Assembly (NCBI RefSeq): GCF_000372425.1
Contig: NZ_AQVD01000006.1
Coordinates: 60,728-124,727, forward strand
Source of the DNA: Streptococcus ferus DSM 20646
Lineage (GTDB): Bacteria; Bacillota; Bacilli; Lactobacillales; Streptococcaceae
Direction: 5' to 3'
Length of the DNA stretch: 64,000 nt
In this document: in pieces, positions 19,514 through 29,929 of the stretch
How the letters are laid out: the number at the start of each line of letters is the position of its first letter
Numbering within the stretch: position 1 is the stretch's first letter
Translations under genes and position numbers: made by a program
The notes under the pieces: generated by a model
Database searches by the model: none
Seen by the model: only the letters and a program-made list of their open reading frames with translations
What the model was told of the DNA's origin: nothing

Positions 19514-20140
19514 CTAACCTTTCGCTTGAACATAATAAGGTTTCAGACGCTCAAATCCAGTCGCTAGCTGATCGGTCAGCTCTTCCCAAGAAAGGTTATC
19601 CGTTACTGGCAAATCCCATTTTACCAAGACCTTTCTGATTTCCTGAGCGGCCAGTTTTTGTCGTAAAAGCTGGCGATTAGCTTCCGTTCCTTCCAGACAA
19701 TACATCTCATCCTTTTCCTGAACGCGATAATAAAGCGGATTGGCTATCGGGAGATCCAGCACCCTAGCTTGCTTACGCAGGGTCTGATCTGATTTTTTAC
19801 GCTCTATAAAGCTAACTTCAACAGAAATACCAAACTGCTCTGCCGTCCCATACATTCTGACAGCCATGGCAACATCATCTGCAGCATCTTCTGGACTTTT
19901 AAAATAACACCAAAAATGAGGCCTTAAGACCTGTGCTTGACTGGCCCAATGACTGATTCGGGTCTTTTCAAGCGGAGCAATCTTAGGAGCCAACATCTCG
20001 ACAATCGCTGTAAATTCTATACGCGCAGCCTGACCTAGCTTTTTCAAATGGCGCATTTCCTCTTCCAAAGGACCGGCTTTTTCAGGTTTCAAATAACTCC
20101 TGCCTTCTTGGGGCAGATAAGATCTCAGGGATTGATACAT
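19514..20140 (-). CDS. Conserved hypothetical protein
   Basis: 208 aa from MYQSLRSYLPQEGRSYL, chosen because AGAGGT lies 5 nt before that ATG. The upstream 21 codons lack support. It is soluble with no signal peptide or obvious catalytic motif. It has a segment HFWCYFKSPEDAADDVAMAVRMYG and a C-terminal lysine/arginine-rich half. I do not recognise the family. It lies downstream of der on the same strand, with 137 nt between. Confidence 0.7.
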   Translation of the reverse strand: MYQSLRSYLPQEGRSYLKPEKAGPLEEEMRHLKKLGQAARIEFTAIVEMLAPKIAPLEKTRISHWASQAQVLRPHFWCYFKSPEDAADDVAMAVRMYGTAEQFGISVEVSFIERKKSDQTLRKQARVLDLPIANPLYYRVQEKDEMYCLEGTEANRQLLRQKLAAQEIRKVLVKWDLPVTDNLSWEELTDQLATGFERLKPYYVQAKG

Positions 20141-20277
20141 AGTGACCTCTTTTCTATCTCCATAGTTACGATTAGCAGAAAAAGCCCTGATCGGGCCTTT
20201 CATTTTTGATCAGATTTAAACATACTGCACAGACAGGCGAAGCTAAGCGCCGCTCTTGTTGATCCAGCTGTTTTGAA

Positions 20278-21588
20278 CTACTTTCTCTTTCTGGCAATTA
20301 GCTTAATAGGCGTTCCTTCAAAAACGAAGGCCTCACGGATCTGATTTTCCAAGAAACGCAGGTAAGAGAAGTGCATCAGCTCTTCTTCATTGACAAAAAC
20401 AATGAAAGTTGGCGGTTTGACAGCGACCTGAGTCGCATAAAAAATCTTGAGACGTTTGCCCTTGTCCGTTGGTGTGGGATTGATAGCGACAGCATCCATA
20501 ATCACATCATTAAGAACCGCTGACGGGATACGGGTGTTCTGACTCTGGCTGATTTGTTTAATCAGTTGAGGCAGTTTATTGAGCCGCTGTTTAGTAACTG
20601 CTGATACAAAAATAATGGGAGCATAGGGAATATATTGGAAATGGTCGCGGATATCGGCTTCCCATTTGGCTACCGTGTGGTTGTCTTTTTCAAGCATATC
20701 CCACTTATTCACCACAATGATCATACCTTTACCTGCCTCATGGGCAAAGCCAGCAATACGTTTATCGTATTCCCGGATACCTTCTTCGGCATTTAACACC
20801 ATCAAGACAATGTCTGAACGGTCAATTGCCCGCATAGAGCGCATGACCGAGTATTTTTCCGTATTTTCATAGATTTTACCAGACTTACGCAGACCTGCTG
20901 TATCAATCATGGTAAACTCCTGCCCCTCATCATCGGTAAAATGTGTATCAATCGCATCGCGTGTCGTTCCTGCCAAGGGACTTGCAATCACCCGATCTTC
21001 TCCCAAAATCGCATTGATCAGGCTGGATTTGCCGACATTTGGACGTCCAATCAGAGAGAACCTGATGATATCAGGATTTTCTTCTTCTGATTCGGTTGGC
21101 AGATTTTCCACAATCGCATCGAGGACATCTCCAGTTCCCATACCATGTACGGAAGAAACAGGATAAGGATCTCCCAAGCCAAGCGCATAGAAATCGTAAA
21201 TCTCATTGCGCATCTCAGGGTTATCAACCTTATTAACCGCTAAAATAACAGGCTTATGCGTCCGATAGAGAATTTTAGCGACATATTCATCCGCATCCGT
21301 AACCCCCTCTTTCGCAGACACCACAAAAACAATGACATCTGCCTCGGTCATGGCAATGTCTGCCTGATGTTTGATTTGTTCCATAAAAGGGGCATCGACA
21401 TCGTCGATACCACCTGTATCAATAATCGAAAATGACCGGTTCAGCCATTCAGCATTGGTGTAGATACGGTCGCGAGTGACCCCTTCAACATCTTCTACAA
21501 TGGAAATGCGCTCACCAGCAATACGATTAAAAAGTGTTGATTTGCCGACATTCGGACGGCCGACAATAGCAACTGTTGGTAAAGCCAT
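20278..21588 (-). CDS. der: Ribosome biogenesis GTPase Der (EngA)
   Basis: 436 aa from [18 protein letters not shown]. Tandem GTPase domains: first P-loop at about residues 8-16, NKVD specificity motif; second P-loop GRPNVGKSS near 185 and NKWD. A C-terminal KH-like domain ends in IKLIARKRK. Needed for 50S assembly. GGAGATCC precedes the ATG. The longer frame into dnaI is an artefact. Confidence 0.96.
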   Translation of the reverse strand: MALPTVAIVGRPNVGKSTLFNRIAGERISIVEDVEGVTRDRIYTNAEWLNRSFSIIDTGGIDDVDAPFMEQIKHQADIAMTEADVIVFVVSAKEGVTDADEYVAKILYRTHKPVILAVNKVDNPEMRNEIYDFYALGLGDPYPVSSVHGMGTGDVLDAIVENLPTESEEENPDIIRFSLIGRPNVGKSSLINAILGEDRVIASPLAGTTRDAIDTHFTDDEGQEFTMIDTAGLRKSGKIYENTEKYSVMRSMRAIDRSDIVLMVLNAEEGIREYDKRIAGFAHEAGKGMIIVVNKWDMLEKDNHTVAKWEADIRDHFQYIPYAPIIFVSAVTKQRLNKLPQLIKQISQSQNTRIPSAVLNDVIMDAVAINPTPTDKGKRLKIFYATQVAVKPPTFIVFVNEEELMHFSYLRFLENQIREAFVFEGTPIKLIARKRK

Positions 21589-21598
21589 TGGATCTCCT

Positions 21599-22504
21599 TT
21601 ATCTTCTATTTTCACCTTGGAGGTGAATTTCTTGGGCCAAGAAACGAATCCGTTCCATAACCCGTTTGGCCTGCCAGCTCTCATCACTGCCCTTGATATT
21701 GGCTAACTTGGCTTCTAAATCCTTGAAACTGTAATTAGAGGTAAAGAAAGTCGGCAGCTCCTCTAACATTCGATACTGAAGGATAACCTGCAGCACCTCA
21801 TCGCGAATCCAAGAAGTACTCTGTTCGGCACCGATATCATCCAAGATGAGGACTTCTGCCTTCTTGACAGCATCAATCTCATCCTTAACCGTTCCGGTAT
21901 TGATGGCATTTTTGACGTCAATAGTAAAACTCGGGAAATGCAGCAAGGTGGTTGACACTCCCTTTTTCTCAGAGAGTTCGTGAGCCATCGCCGCCATCAT
22001 GTAGGACTTACCGACACCCATATCCCCATAAAGATAAAGCCCCTTTTGCTCGGGAGTGGGGTAATTGCCGACAAAGTCCACGATAGCCTGAAAGACATCC
22101 AGGCGCTTGACATCATCTAGGTTAATATCATCAAAAGAAATATGCTTATAAGACCGTGGCAGGCTGACAAGATTGATCCGGTCAGATATCGCCTGTTTCT
22201 TTTGACTTTCAATCAACTCCTTGGTTTCTAAATAAGAGACATCCGCGAAGCCTTCATTCATCACCAAGATGGGCTCGTAGCCTTTTGCGATGTAGGCTTG
22301 GTCATGATTTTGAAAGCGGGAACGTTCATTAATGTACTGGTTAAATTTAGGAAGGCTGATTTTAATTTGATTCTGGGTCAGCTGATGACTGGTGATAAAG
22401 TCTGCGACTTCCTGGTCAGCCAGGATAACCTTCATCAGCTCATCTGGATTCAAAGAAGGGCGGCCTGCCGCTTTTTGGGCCAAGGTTTGTCCTATTCTAT
22501 CCAT
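21599..22504 (-). CDS. dnaI: Primosomal helicase loader DnaI
   Basis: 301 aa AAA+ protein. The N-terminal helicase-binding part (1-130) is followed by Walker [11 protein letters not shown] and Walker [12 protein letters not shown], with sensor region SNYSF. It loads DnaC-type helicase during replication initiation. The dnaB TAG abuts its ATG directly, so they are translationally coupled. Confidence 0.93.
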   Translation of the reverse strand: MDRIGQTLAQKAAGRPSLNPDELMKVILADQEVADFITSHQLTQNQIKISLPKFNQYINERSRFQNHDQAYIAKGYEPILVMNEGFADVSYLETKELIESQKKQAISDRINLVSLPRSYKHISFDDINLDDVKRLDVFQAIVDFVGNYPTPEQKGLYLYGDMGVGKSYMMAAMAHELSEKKGVSTTLLHFPSFTIDVKNAINTGTVKDEIDAVKKAEVLILDDIGAEQSTSWIRDEVLQVILQYRMLEELPTFFTSNYSFKDLEAKLANIKGSDESWQAKRVMERIRFLAQEIHLQGENRR

Positions 22505-23668
22505 CTATTCTTCCCCCTTTCTTAAGCGTTCTAATGTCTGGCGCTTAATCGCCTCTAAGCGAGCCTGTTCTTCTGCACTGGTCTCGTTTTTATACTCTTG
22601 ATTACTCCATTCAGGTACGTTGCTCTTAGGTTGACGGCTTTTTGAAGCTTTCTTCTGCGGTTCTTTGAAAGAACGCATTTTTTCAAGAGCCGCTTCTGCA
22701 CTTGAAACACCCTGATAAGCAAAATCATTAGCCACTTTCATCAGGTAAGTTTTGTTCAGATTAGCCGATTTGCTCTTGTTGACAGTATATAGAACCATCA
22801 TATTGATGACCTCATCTAAAAAAGACATCTCAGCTAAATCATCCAATAATTGACGTTCATCTGCTGTAATCGTAGCATGGCGCAGTTTCTTAATATTCGC
22901 CAAATAATGCTCGGCTTTACTGCCCTTGGCCTCCTGAATGATTGCTAGTTCTTCTGGCGAGAATGACTGTGAACCAGAAGCTGCTTGCGGCTGTTCTTTT
23001 TTCGCCCGCATTCTAGACAAGGAAATGACGCCCCGATGGGCGGTTTCCTTTGCCAATAGATAAGTGTCATACCAAGACAGGTGATACTGTTCAGAAAGCT
23101 GATTAAGTCCCAAAACATCCTTGGTCGGATCAGAAAAACGCAGACCGTCACTCGTCATGCGGTTTTTAAAGCTGTCTAAATCAAATTGGGTCTTACTGCT
23201 GGGAGCCTGTTTAGGATTCAGCTGCCGACCCCCTCCAAAGACCTCTGAAAAATCCTTGGAAAGATCCTCTGCCTGAGATAAATCTTCCAGAGCCAAGTAA
23301 CCCAACGCAACCTGACCGATCTTTTGCTCTAACTGCCGGCTATAAACAGGATTAGCTAGAAAATCCTTTGCCGGCAGGGGCGGTTTCAGCTGGATAAGGT
23401 AGACGCCTTGCTGGCGATAAAAAGCCACAAGATCTAGAGCAGTCAGCCTGGCTAATGACGCTTCAAAGGCCTGCATCCCAAACTGCATATGATTCAGAAT
23501 CTCACTGAACTTGTGGCGCTGGCTGCCGTTATCAAAGAATGATGCGAAATAGAGATAAAGCCCCAGATCCCCATCTCCCATCAGAGGATAATAAAAGCGC
23601 ATCAGACTTGAGGTGTCCGGCGTTAAATAGTTTTGCCGGCAATAAAAAAATTCATCAATCGGCTTCAT
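22505..23668 (-). CDS. dnaB: Replication initiation/membrane attachment protein DnaB
   Basis: 387 aa with two DnaD/DnaB winged-helix-type domains and a basic C-terminal tail ([18 protein letters not shown]). It is the Firmicute helicase co-loader, not the replicative helicase. It begins [18 protein letters not shown] and overlaps nrdR by 14 nt. The nrdR-dnaB-dnaI-der order is conserved in streptococci. Confidence 0.92.
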   Translation of the reverse strand: MKPIDEFFYCRQNYLTPDTSSLMRFYYPLMGDGDLGLYLYFASFFDNGSQRHKFSEILNHMQFGMQAFEASLARLTALDLVAFYRQQGVYLIQLKPPLPAKDFLANPVYSRQLEQKIGQVALGYLALEDLSQAEDLSKDFSEVFGGGRQLNPKQAPSSKTQFDLDSFKNRMTSDGLRFSDPTKDVLGLNQLSEQYHLSWYDTYLLAKETAHRGVISLSRMRAKKEQPQAASGSQSFSPEELAIIQEAKGSKAEHYLANIKKLRHATITADERQLLDDLAEMSFLDEVINMMVLYTVNKSKSANLNKTYLMKVANDFAYQGVSSAEAALEKMRSFKEPQKKASKSRQPKSNVPEWSNQEYKNETSAEEQARLEAIKRQTLERLRKGEE

Positions 23669-24149
23669 GGTCCAACTTACCTTTTTTCTTACTTCTCACC
23701 CGCTGTGTAATCTGCTGCAAAAGGGCCTCAATCTCGTCTACATCTTTAAAACTGCGATAGACACTGGCAAAGCGCACATAGGTAATCTCATCAAGTTCAG
23801 CCAGCTCATCCATCACTAGATTGCCAATCACCTCACTGGATACCTCGCTGTCGTAGTCACTTCTGATGCGACGTTCAATATCCCCGACAACTTTTTCAAT
23901 AGCAGAACTTGAAACTGGGCGTTTTTGGGCACTGCGAATAATACCGTTAAAAATCTTATCCCTTGAAAACTGTTCTCGGGTGCCATCTTTTTTGACCACA
24001 AGCAGGGGCAGCTCCTCAATTCTCTCAAAGGTGGTAAAGCGTGTCTGACATTGTTCACACTCACGTCGGCGTCTGATAGTCGTTCCTTCTTCGGCCTGAC
24101 GACTGTCAATCACGCTGGATTTTAAATAGTTACACTTAGGACAACGCAT
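23655..24149 (-). CDS. nrdR: Transcriptional repressor NrdR
   Basis: 164 aa. The zinc ribbon [12 protein letters not shown] plus [12 protein letters not shown] supplies four Cys, followed by the ATP-cone domain ([22 protein letters not shown]). It represses ribonucleotide reductase genes in response to dATP/ATP. A promoter with extended -10 (TGATAAAAT) and an SD (GAGG) precedes it. Confidence 0.96.
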   Translation of the reverse strand: MRCPKCNYLKSSVIDSRQAEEGTTIRRRRECEQCQTRFTTFERIEELPLLVVKKDGTREQFSRDKIFNGIIRSAQKRPVSSSAIEKVVGDIERRIRSDYDSEVSSEVIGNLVMDELAELDEITYVRFASVYRSFKDVDEIEALLQQITQRVRSKKKGKLDHEAD

Positions 24150-24245
24150 GAAAACACCTCATTTCTAGCTTTTCTTAATACTTTATTTTATCATACTTTA
24201 GTTCATAACAAAAGCACGCAGATTGCGTGCCCTCATAAGATAACG

Positions 24246-24935
24246 TTATTTTTCACGAATCACATAACCCATACCGCGAACCGTTTGAATGTAGCTTTCC
24301 TTTCCAGGAACATCAATCTTGCCGCGGAGATAGCGGATGTAGACATCAACCACATTAGTTTCAGTTTCTTGCTCATATTTCCAGACATGCTCCAGCAAAT
24401 CTTCTCGGGTCATGACTTGGTTAATGTTGGACAGCAAAGCGTTGAGTAGATCAAACTCACGTTTGGTTAAAGGAATGGTCTCCCCGTCACGAATAGCCGC
24501 TCGATTCTGCGGGTCTAATTGCAGGTCACGGTAAGTATTTTCCCCGCGTGGCAGACGTTTGGCTTTTTCCATATCTTGACGGCGGAAAGTCGCACGAACT
24601 CTGGCTAAAAGCTCTTCAATAGCAAAGGGTTTAACGATATAACCATCTGCGCCACGGTCAAGACCAGCTACAATATCCATGACTGAATCACGGGCAGTCA
24701 TCATGATTAAGTATGTTGTCTTTTCCAGGAAAAGACGGCGGGTCACCTCATAGCCGTCCATTTCGGGCAACATTAAATCCAGTAAAATCAAATCATAGTC
24801 TTTTTCTAATGCTTTTTCGAGACCTGTGCGCCCATTATGCTCCACATCGACCTCATATCCTTCATGTTGTAACTCCAGCGATACAAACCGAGCCAGATTC
24901 TTTTCATCCTCAATAATCAAAATCTTCTTTGTCAT
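24246..24935 (-). CDS. covR: Orphan OmpR-family response regulator CovR (CsrR)
   Basis: 229 aa. The receiver domain has phospho-acceptor Asp53 (LLDLMLPEMDG), Thr65 (the position targeted by a Ser/Thr kinase in S. pyogenes CovR), and Lys in VKPF. The winged helix spans about 130-229 (LTKREFDLL, DVYIRYLRGKID). No covS sensor kinase follows; the next gene on this strand is nrdR. The promoter-side region holds an ATTARA-type CovR motif (ATTAGA, about 24973-24978). Confidence 0.93.
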   Translation of the reverse strand: MTKKILIIEDEKNLARFVSLELQHEGYEVDVEHNGRTGLEKALEKDYDLILLDLMLPEMDGYEVTRRLFLEKTTYLIMMTARDSVMDIVAGLDRGADGYIVKPFAIEELLARVRATFRRQDMEKAKRLPRGENTYRDLQLDPQNRAAIRDGETIPLTKREFDLLNALLSNINQVMTREDLLEHVWKYEQETETNVVDVYIRYLRGKIDVPGKESYIQTVRGMGYVIREK

Positions 24936-25260
24936 AAAAAACCCCTATATAGCCATACAATAAATATTTTCTAATGTTTACACTATTCTATAAAAAATCT
25001 ATAATTTGTAGGTGAAACAGAGATAACAAGTTTATTACAGTTATATAACGAATAAGAAGAAGCCCTTAAAACCAAGATTTCCAAGGACTTTTGACCTCTC
25101 ATCAGAATTTCTTATTAGTGAAAGGCGTGAGAAATAATTATACGTTGTCGAAGCATTTTTATTGATTATTAAAAAAGGTTAACAAATAAATTTGAAGTCA
25201 GAAATTATTTTACATTGGAAGATGCTTTAACAAAAAAACCAATAGCAACATGCTATGTTA
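24936..25260. promoter_or_regulatory. covR upstream region
   Basis: 325 nt without a gene. It is AT-rich. Minus-strand TATAGAAT near 24990 is a possible covR -10, and ATTAGA/ATTAAA motifs could be CovR contacts, allowing autoregulation. The far end contains the terminator of the TetR-type gene. I see no small ORF with a ribosome-binding site. Confidence 0.4.
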
Positions 25261-25270
25261 CTATTGGTTT
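25232..25270 (-). terminator. Terminator of TetR-type regulator
   Basis: AAACCAATAGTAACA pairs with TGTTGCTATTGGTTT, followed by seven T on the minus strand. The stop codon is inside the 5' arm. Confidence 0.85.
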
Positions 25271-26373
25271 TCATCGTCAAATAAATTAGACAAGGCTGCA
25301 AAAGGATTCTCTGCTTCCTTGTTCTTCTCTTTCAGTTCTTCATACTGGGCCTGACTGATAATTTGCCAGTCTTTCCCCGACGGCAGCTCTTCATTGGCTT
25401 CTTCATCAGGCGTTAGAACTTTCAAAGGAATATTTAATAGGATATTGTCAAGGATACTCTCTTTTAAATCAATCACTGGATCCTCTAAAATAATGACCAG
25501 TTCCTCCTCCACTAGGTCTTTCTTAGCTGACACATCTTGGCTTTCAATAAAGACTTCCTCAACCATTAGCTGCTCCGAACGCTGAACTGGCTCTAAAGAA
25601 CGACTTGAAGGTAGGGTAATGGTATAGGTCAAGTAATAGTCTAGCACATAAAAACCGTCATCATAGACTACTTTTCCCTTGGCCTCTAGCCCTTCAAGGC
25701 CTAAAATCTCAGGATTGCGCTCCCTCAAGGCAGCCTCAAGATCAAAGGTGTCATCAAACAAAATACCATCCGATGCTTTTCTAATCTCATTTAAAGTATA
25801 CATTACACTTTCCCTTCTATATAAATCCGCAGGCGACAAGGTCCTCGTTTTAACAATTATATCAATAATTTCCCGACTTGTCCTTGGATTTTCCTCATCA
25901 AGCCAAGTATAAATAATGGCAATGACACTCATGGTTAGGATATCAATGACATAAGTTTCAGGGATTGTCTTATCCTGATAGCTCACCTTCGCATGACCTA
26001 AAATAAAGCGTTTGATGGCTCTGATTAAATAGGCTTCAAATGCCTTATCCCCATTTTTTCCAATCAGGGCTTTAAAAACTGCAAAGGTGTCTTCCACATA
26101 GTCAATCAAAAAAGTGAGCTTGGACAGCTCTGCATCATGGAAGAGGTCGTCTTGAAGGTGCTCTTCAATGACCGAATAAATCTCCGACTTAATAGATTGA
26201 ATAAAATCATTGATATCCAGATAATGAAGGTAGAAGGTCCCCCTAGAAATACCTGCCTTCTTCGTCAAGGCCGAGACGGTCACTTGATTGATAGGCCTTT
26301 CTTCTAAAAGCGAAAAAAAAGCTTCCCGTAAATAGGTTTTGGTATTCTTCCTTTTTGTTTGATAGCCTGTCAT
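25261..26373 (-). CDS. TetR/AcrR-type regulator with long C-terminal extension
   Basis: 370 aa from MTGYQTKRKNTKTYLREAFF, behind GAGGGGGGG. Residues about 10-55 are a TetR helix-turn-helix (VTVSALTKKAGISRGTFYLHY). A TetR ligand domain follows to about 185. The remaining 185 residues, roughly doubling the usual TetR length, are acidic (EELVIILEDPVIDLKESILD) and unrecognised. It is divergent from the ABC operon and flanks a palindromic operator, so it is the likely repressor. Confidence 0.85.
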   Translation of the reverse strand: MTGYQTKRKNTKTYLREAFFSLLEERPINQVTVSALTKKAGISRGTFYLHYLDINDFIQSIKSEIYSVIEEHLQDDLFHDAELSKLTFLIDYVEDTFAVFKALIGKNGDKAFEAYLIRAIKRFILGHAKVSYQDKTIPETYVIDILTMSVIAIIYTWLDEENPRTSREIIDIIVKTRTLSPADLYRRESVMYTLNEIRKASDGILFDDTFDLEAALRERNPEILGLEGLEAKGKVVYDDGFYVLDYYLTYTITLPSSRSLEPVQRSEQLMVEEVFIESQDVSAKKDLVEEELVIILEDPVIDLKESILDNILLNIPLKVLTPDEEANEELPSGKDWQIISQAQYEELKEKNKEAENPFAALSNLFDDENQ

Positions 26374-26386
26374 AAGCCCCCCCTCA

Positions 26387-26425
26387 AATGAACACAATGT
26401 CTATTTTTGTTCATTGAAATGAACA
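26387..26425. promoter_or_regulatory. TetR operator
   Basis: TGTTCATTGAAATGAACA (26408-26425) is a perfect palindrome of 8-bp half-sites with a 2-bp spacer. A third half-site AATGAACA lies at 26387-26394. The palindrome covers the -35 of the ABC operon and the upstream edge of the regulator's own promoter region. Confidence 0.75.
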
Positions 26426-26441
26426 GTCTGTATAGTATAAT
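26414..26441 (+). promoter_or_regulatory. Promoter of ABC export operon
   Basis: -35 TTGAAA (26414-26419, inside the operator), 16-nt spacer, -10 TATAAT (26436-26441). Confidence 0.7.
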
Positions 26442-26471
26442 CTATCCATAACTTAACAAAAGGAGTTTTAA

Positions 26472-27179
26472 ATGTCAAATCTGATTTCCTTAAAAGACGT
26501 CTATAAAATCTACAATGAAGGACGAGAAGATGAAGTTCGTGCCAATAATAACATTAACTTTGATATCCAAAAAGGCGAGCTGACCATTATGGTTGGTAAT
26601 TCTGGCGCGGGTAAATCGACCCTCCTCAATATTCTTGGCGGAATGGACCAAGCGACCCGCGGACAAGTTCTCGTCGGCGATAAAAACCTGACGACCTTAA
26701 GCAGCCGAGAACTGACGACCTACCGCCGCCTGGATGTCGGCTTTGTTTTTCAGTTCTACAACTTAGTTCCCAATTTAACAGCTCTTGAGAACGTTGAATT
26801 GGCAAGTGAGGTTGTCCACGATTCACTAAGCCCAGAAGAAATGCTGAAAAACGTCGGGCTTAGGCGACGTCTCCATAACTTTCCGGCTCAAATGTCCGGC
26901 GGAGAACAGCAGCGGGTTTCGATTGCCCGAGCCATGGCCAAAAATCCCAAACTGCTCTTAGCAGATGAACCGACAGGTGCCCTAGACTATAAGACTGGCA
27001 AACAAATCCTTCAGCTCTTCCAAGATTACGTGCGAACAAGCGGCAAGAACGTGATTATTGTGACGCATAACTCGCTGATCAAGCCTATGGCCGACCATGT
27101 GATTGAGGTTTCAGATGGTCAAATCAAAGAAGACTATCGCAACGATAAGCCTATTCCTGTCAAAGATTTGGAGTGGTAA
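26472..27179 (+). CDS. ABC transporter ATP-binding protein (MacB/LolD-like)
   Basis: 235 aa. Walker [10 protein letters not shown] (about 42-50), Q-loop FVFQFYNL, signature MSGGEQQR, Walker [13 protein letters not shown]. This is the ATPase class that partners FtsX-type permeases in peptide and antibiotic defence or lipid export. AAAGGAG precedes ATG. The permease gene starts 6 nt after its stop. Confidence 0.92.
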   Translation: MSNLISLKDVYKIYNEGREDEVRANNNINFDIQKGELTIMVGNSGAGKSTLLNILGGMDQATRGQVLVGDKNLTTLSSRELTTYRRLDVGFVFQFYNLVPNLTALENVELASEVVHDSLSPEEMLKNVGLRRRLHNFPAQMSGGEQQRVSIARAMAKNPKLLLADEPTGALDYKTGKQILQLFQDYVRTSGKNVIIVTHNSLIKPMADHVIEVSDGQIKEDYRNDKPIPVKDLEW

Positions 27180-27184
27180 GTCTT

Positions 27185-29794
27185 ATGAAAACAATGAAGA
27201 AAAATATCAGACGAACCTTTCAGAGGTCCTGGGCTCGCTTTCTCTCTGTTACTCTTTTAATTATGTTAGCCATTTTTGTTTTTGTCGGTCTCTTTTCTGC
27301 AGGCCCTGATATGCGGCAAACCGTCATTGATCGTTTTAAACAGGAGAATTTGGCTGACATTCAAGTAGAAACGACGACTTCTTTCAGTAATAGCGATAAG
27401 AAACGACTTGAACAAGTGGCCAATCTGAAAGAGATTACTTACGGCAAACAAATTGATGCCGTCTTATCAGGCAAGGGCATCCGTGTCATCAGCACTCCAA
27501 AAACCATTTCTAAAGCCAAACTGGTTCAGGGACGGCTGCCTCAGACAAACAATGAAATAGCTATTGGAGAGCAGCTCAATCAGAAAATCGGGGATACGAT
27601 AAGCATTACCAGTGATGACCTGAAGGTCAAAAAGCTGACCGTTGTCGGTATTGTCCGCTCTTCTGAATTTATGTCGCGAACATCTCTAGGGCAGACCAAC
27701 GTAGGAGATGGGACACTGTCTTATTTCGCTATTGTCCCAAGTTCCAATATGACGGTCTCTGATAACCTCGCCCGCTTAACCTTTACCAACACGCAGAACT
27801 TATCTGCTTATACTCAAGAGTATTCTAATGCCGCCTACGCCGATTTAGAAAAGGTACAGAAGATTACGCGCCAGCTGACACAAGCTAAGCAGGACAAATC
27901 CTTAACAGACATCACTGCTGCCGAAGAAAAGTTAGTCAGCAGCGAAAAGACCTTGGCTCAACAGGAAGAAACAGTGAAAACCGCTCAAGAACAGCTCCAA
28001 GCAGCAAAACAGGCTGCGGCAGCTTCCCCTGAGCTACAAGCCCAGTTGGCTGACCAAGAGAGCCGTTTAAGCAAGCAAGCTGCTCAGCTGTCTCAGGCAA
28101 AAACAGAATTAGTTGAAGCCAAATCAGACCTTGCTCAAAAGAAAAAGCAAGTTAGTCTCATCCAAGTAAGCGCCCAAGAGCGCTCTGATTTCGCCCATGG
28201 TTATTCCGACTATGGCAGCTCAGCTACACGGATGGATGCGTTAGCTCTGGTTCTTCCTGTTATTTTCTTTGCGATTTCCCTCATGGTTTCCTTTACCACT
28301 ATGAGACGAATGGTCGCTGAAAAACGAACTGAAATGGGAACTCTCCGAGCTTTGGGCTTCTACAAGAAGGAAGTTATGGGAGAATTTACCCTTTACAGTA
28401 CCTTATCAGCTCTGGTAGGGACTGTTGGCGGGAGTCTGCTGGGAATCTACTTCCTCCCGAATCGTATCTATAGCATCTTTGCGGATGGCTCCTACCAACT
28501 CGGCAAAATGACGATTGTTTACAATATCCCTCTCCTGCTTATTTCTTTAGGACTGGCTCTTATGAGTACTCTTCTGGCGGCCTACTTGGCAGCCAAAAAA
28601 GAGCTGAAGGAGAAACCTGCTGACCTGATGCTGCCGAAGCCTCCTGCTGTCACCAATACAATCTTACTCGAACGTATTCCTTTGATTTGGAAGCACTTAT
28701 CCTTTTCCAATAAGGTCACCCTTCGTAATGCATTTCGCTATAAATCTCGAATGTTTATGACCATCTTTGGGGTTATGGGATCCATTTCTCTGTTAATTCT
28801 GGGTATCGGTATCCGAGACAGTCTGATTGAATTGCCTCATAGACAGTACGAAACGATTTCAACCTATGATATGATTGCTGTCTATAACCCCGACTCTAAG
28901 AGTCTGTCTTCTTATCAAAATCTAGTTAAGACACACTCAAGTAGCCAGACAAGCATCCGTTATGAGACGGTCAGCGCTAAATCCGATGAGCTCTTAGACA
29001 GTCAGTCCATCCAACTCTTTGTGGGCAAGGATTTTAAAAACGACATTCAGCTAGATCACCGTCTGACCAATGACGGGGCTATTCTTTCCAAAAAGCTGAC
29101 ACAAGCCTTCAACCTTGAGCAAGGAGACTACCTTACCATTAAAGACAGTCAAGGCAAATCCTATCATATTAAGGTCAGCTCTATCACCAGCAATTATGTC
29201 GGACATATGATTTATATGACGCCAACTTACTATCAAAAGGTTTTTGGAACTGCTTACCAGAGCAATGCCTACCTTCTAAAAACAAAGGAAAATGCTGAAA
29301 CCTTGGCCAAGAAACTTAATCAGAATGATGCCAGTCTGACAGTTGTCCAAAGTAAGGTTATCCGTCAAACAGTCAGTGACTTTCTGGGCGGGCTGACCAA
29401 TATCATCCTCATCATTGTGTTTGTCTCCATCTTACTGGTCTATATCGTTCTTTATACCCTCACCAGCATCAATGTGGCTGAGCGTGAAAAGGAGTTGGCC
29501 ACTATCAAGGTGCTTGGTTTTTATCAAAAAGAAACCCTGCTCTATGTCTTTAAAGAGACTTTCCTGCTAACAGCCATCGGCATTCTTCTAGGAATTGGAT
29601 TAGGCTACTTCCTTCATAAATATGTCATGACGGTTATCCCGCCAGAACATATCTTCTCAATTCCTGGGATTACTTGGACAAATATACTCATTTCAACAGT
29701 TGCCGTTATTCTCTTTAGTTTCATCGTGATGGCGATTATGAATCGGCACATTAAGCGTATTGATATGCTAGAAGCGCTAAAATCTGTTGATTAA
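27185..29794 (+). CDS. FtsX-family ABC permease with periplasmic-side coiled coil
   Basis: 869 aa from MKTMKKNIRRTFQRSWARF. One N-terminal helix, an extracellular domain, then a heptad-rich coiled coil (about 225-335, e.g. EEKLVSSEKTLAQQEETVKTAQE). Three helices of FtsX repeat 1 (about 350-475), a second MacB-PCD domain, and FtsX repeat 2 near the end (VYIVLYTLTSINVAEREKELATIKVLGF). Substrate unknown. Control by a dedicated TetR repressor suggests an inducible export or defence function. Confidence 0.88.
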   Translation: MKTMKKNIRRTFQRSWARFLSVTLLIMLAIFVFVGLFSAGPDMRQTVIDRFKQENLADIQVETTTSFSNSDKKRLEQVANLKEITYGKQIDAVLSGKGIRVISTPKTISKAKLVQGRLPQTNNEIAIGEQLNQKIGDTISITSDDLKVKKLTVVGIVRSSEFMSRTSLGQTNVGDGTLSYFAIVPSSNMTVSDNLARLTFTNTQNLSAYTQEYSNAAYADLEKVQKITRQLTQAKQDKSLTDITAAEEKLVSSEKTLAQQEETVKTAQEQLQAAKQAAAASPELQAQLADQESRLSKQAAQLSQAKTELVEAKSDLAQKKKQVSLIQVSAQERSDFAHGYSDYGSSATRMDALALVLPVIFFAISLMVSFTTMRRMVAEKRTEMGTLRALGFYKKEVMGEFTLYSTLSALVGTVGGSLLGIYFLPNRIYSIFADGSYQLGKMTIVYNIPLLLISLGLALMSTLLAAYLAAKKELKEKPADLMLPKPPAVTNTILLERIPLIWKHLSFSNKVTLRNAFRYKSRMFMTIFGVMGSISLLILGIGIRDSLIELPHRQYETISTYDMIAVYNPDSKSLSSYQNLVKTHSSSQTSIRYETVSAKSDELLDSQSIQLFVGKDFKNDIQLDHRLTNDGAILSKKLTQAFNLEQGDYLTIKDSQGKSYHIKVSSITSNYVGHMIYMTPTYYQKVFGTAYQSNAYLLKTKENAETLAKKLNQNDASLTVVQSKVIRQTVSDFLGGLTNIILIIVFVSILLVYIVLYTLTSINVAEREKELATIKVLGFYQKETLLYVFKETFLLTAIGILLGIGLGYFLHKYVMTVIPPEHIFSIPGITWTNILISTVAVILFSFIVMAIMNRHIKRIDMLEALKSVD

Positions 29795-29806
29795 ACCTAA
29801 ATCAAA

Positions 29807-29834
29807 AGAGTTTGGGACACAAGTCTCAAACTCT
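29807..29834 (+). terminator. Hairpin after ABC permease
   Basis: AGAGTTTGGGAC/GTCTCAAACTCT around ACAA. The T-tract is short, so termination may be partial. Confidence 0.6.
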
Positions 29835-29853
29835 TCTAATTAAACTGTGCGGG

Positions 29854-29917
29854 GTGGGATCCATAATCGAAATCGCCATTTCATGACGATTAATCGATTT
29901 TGTCCCACTCTCTTTTT
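29854..29917 (+). terminator. Second long hairpin with T6
   Basis: GTGGGA and TCCCAC enclose internally paired AATCGAAATCG/CGATTAATCGATT, followed by TCTCTTTTTT. It may act as a back-up terminator, or as a short intergenic repeat element. Confidence 0.45.
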
Positions 29918-29929
29918 TGATATCGCCTT

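Noticed and set aside
27173..27309. Overlapping start codons and short frames at the exporter gene junction
   Set aside because: The ATG at 27185 has GGAG upstream and gives the FtsX N-terminus; the other frames are shadows without ribosome-binding sites.
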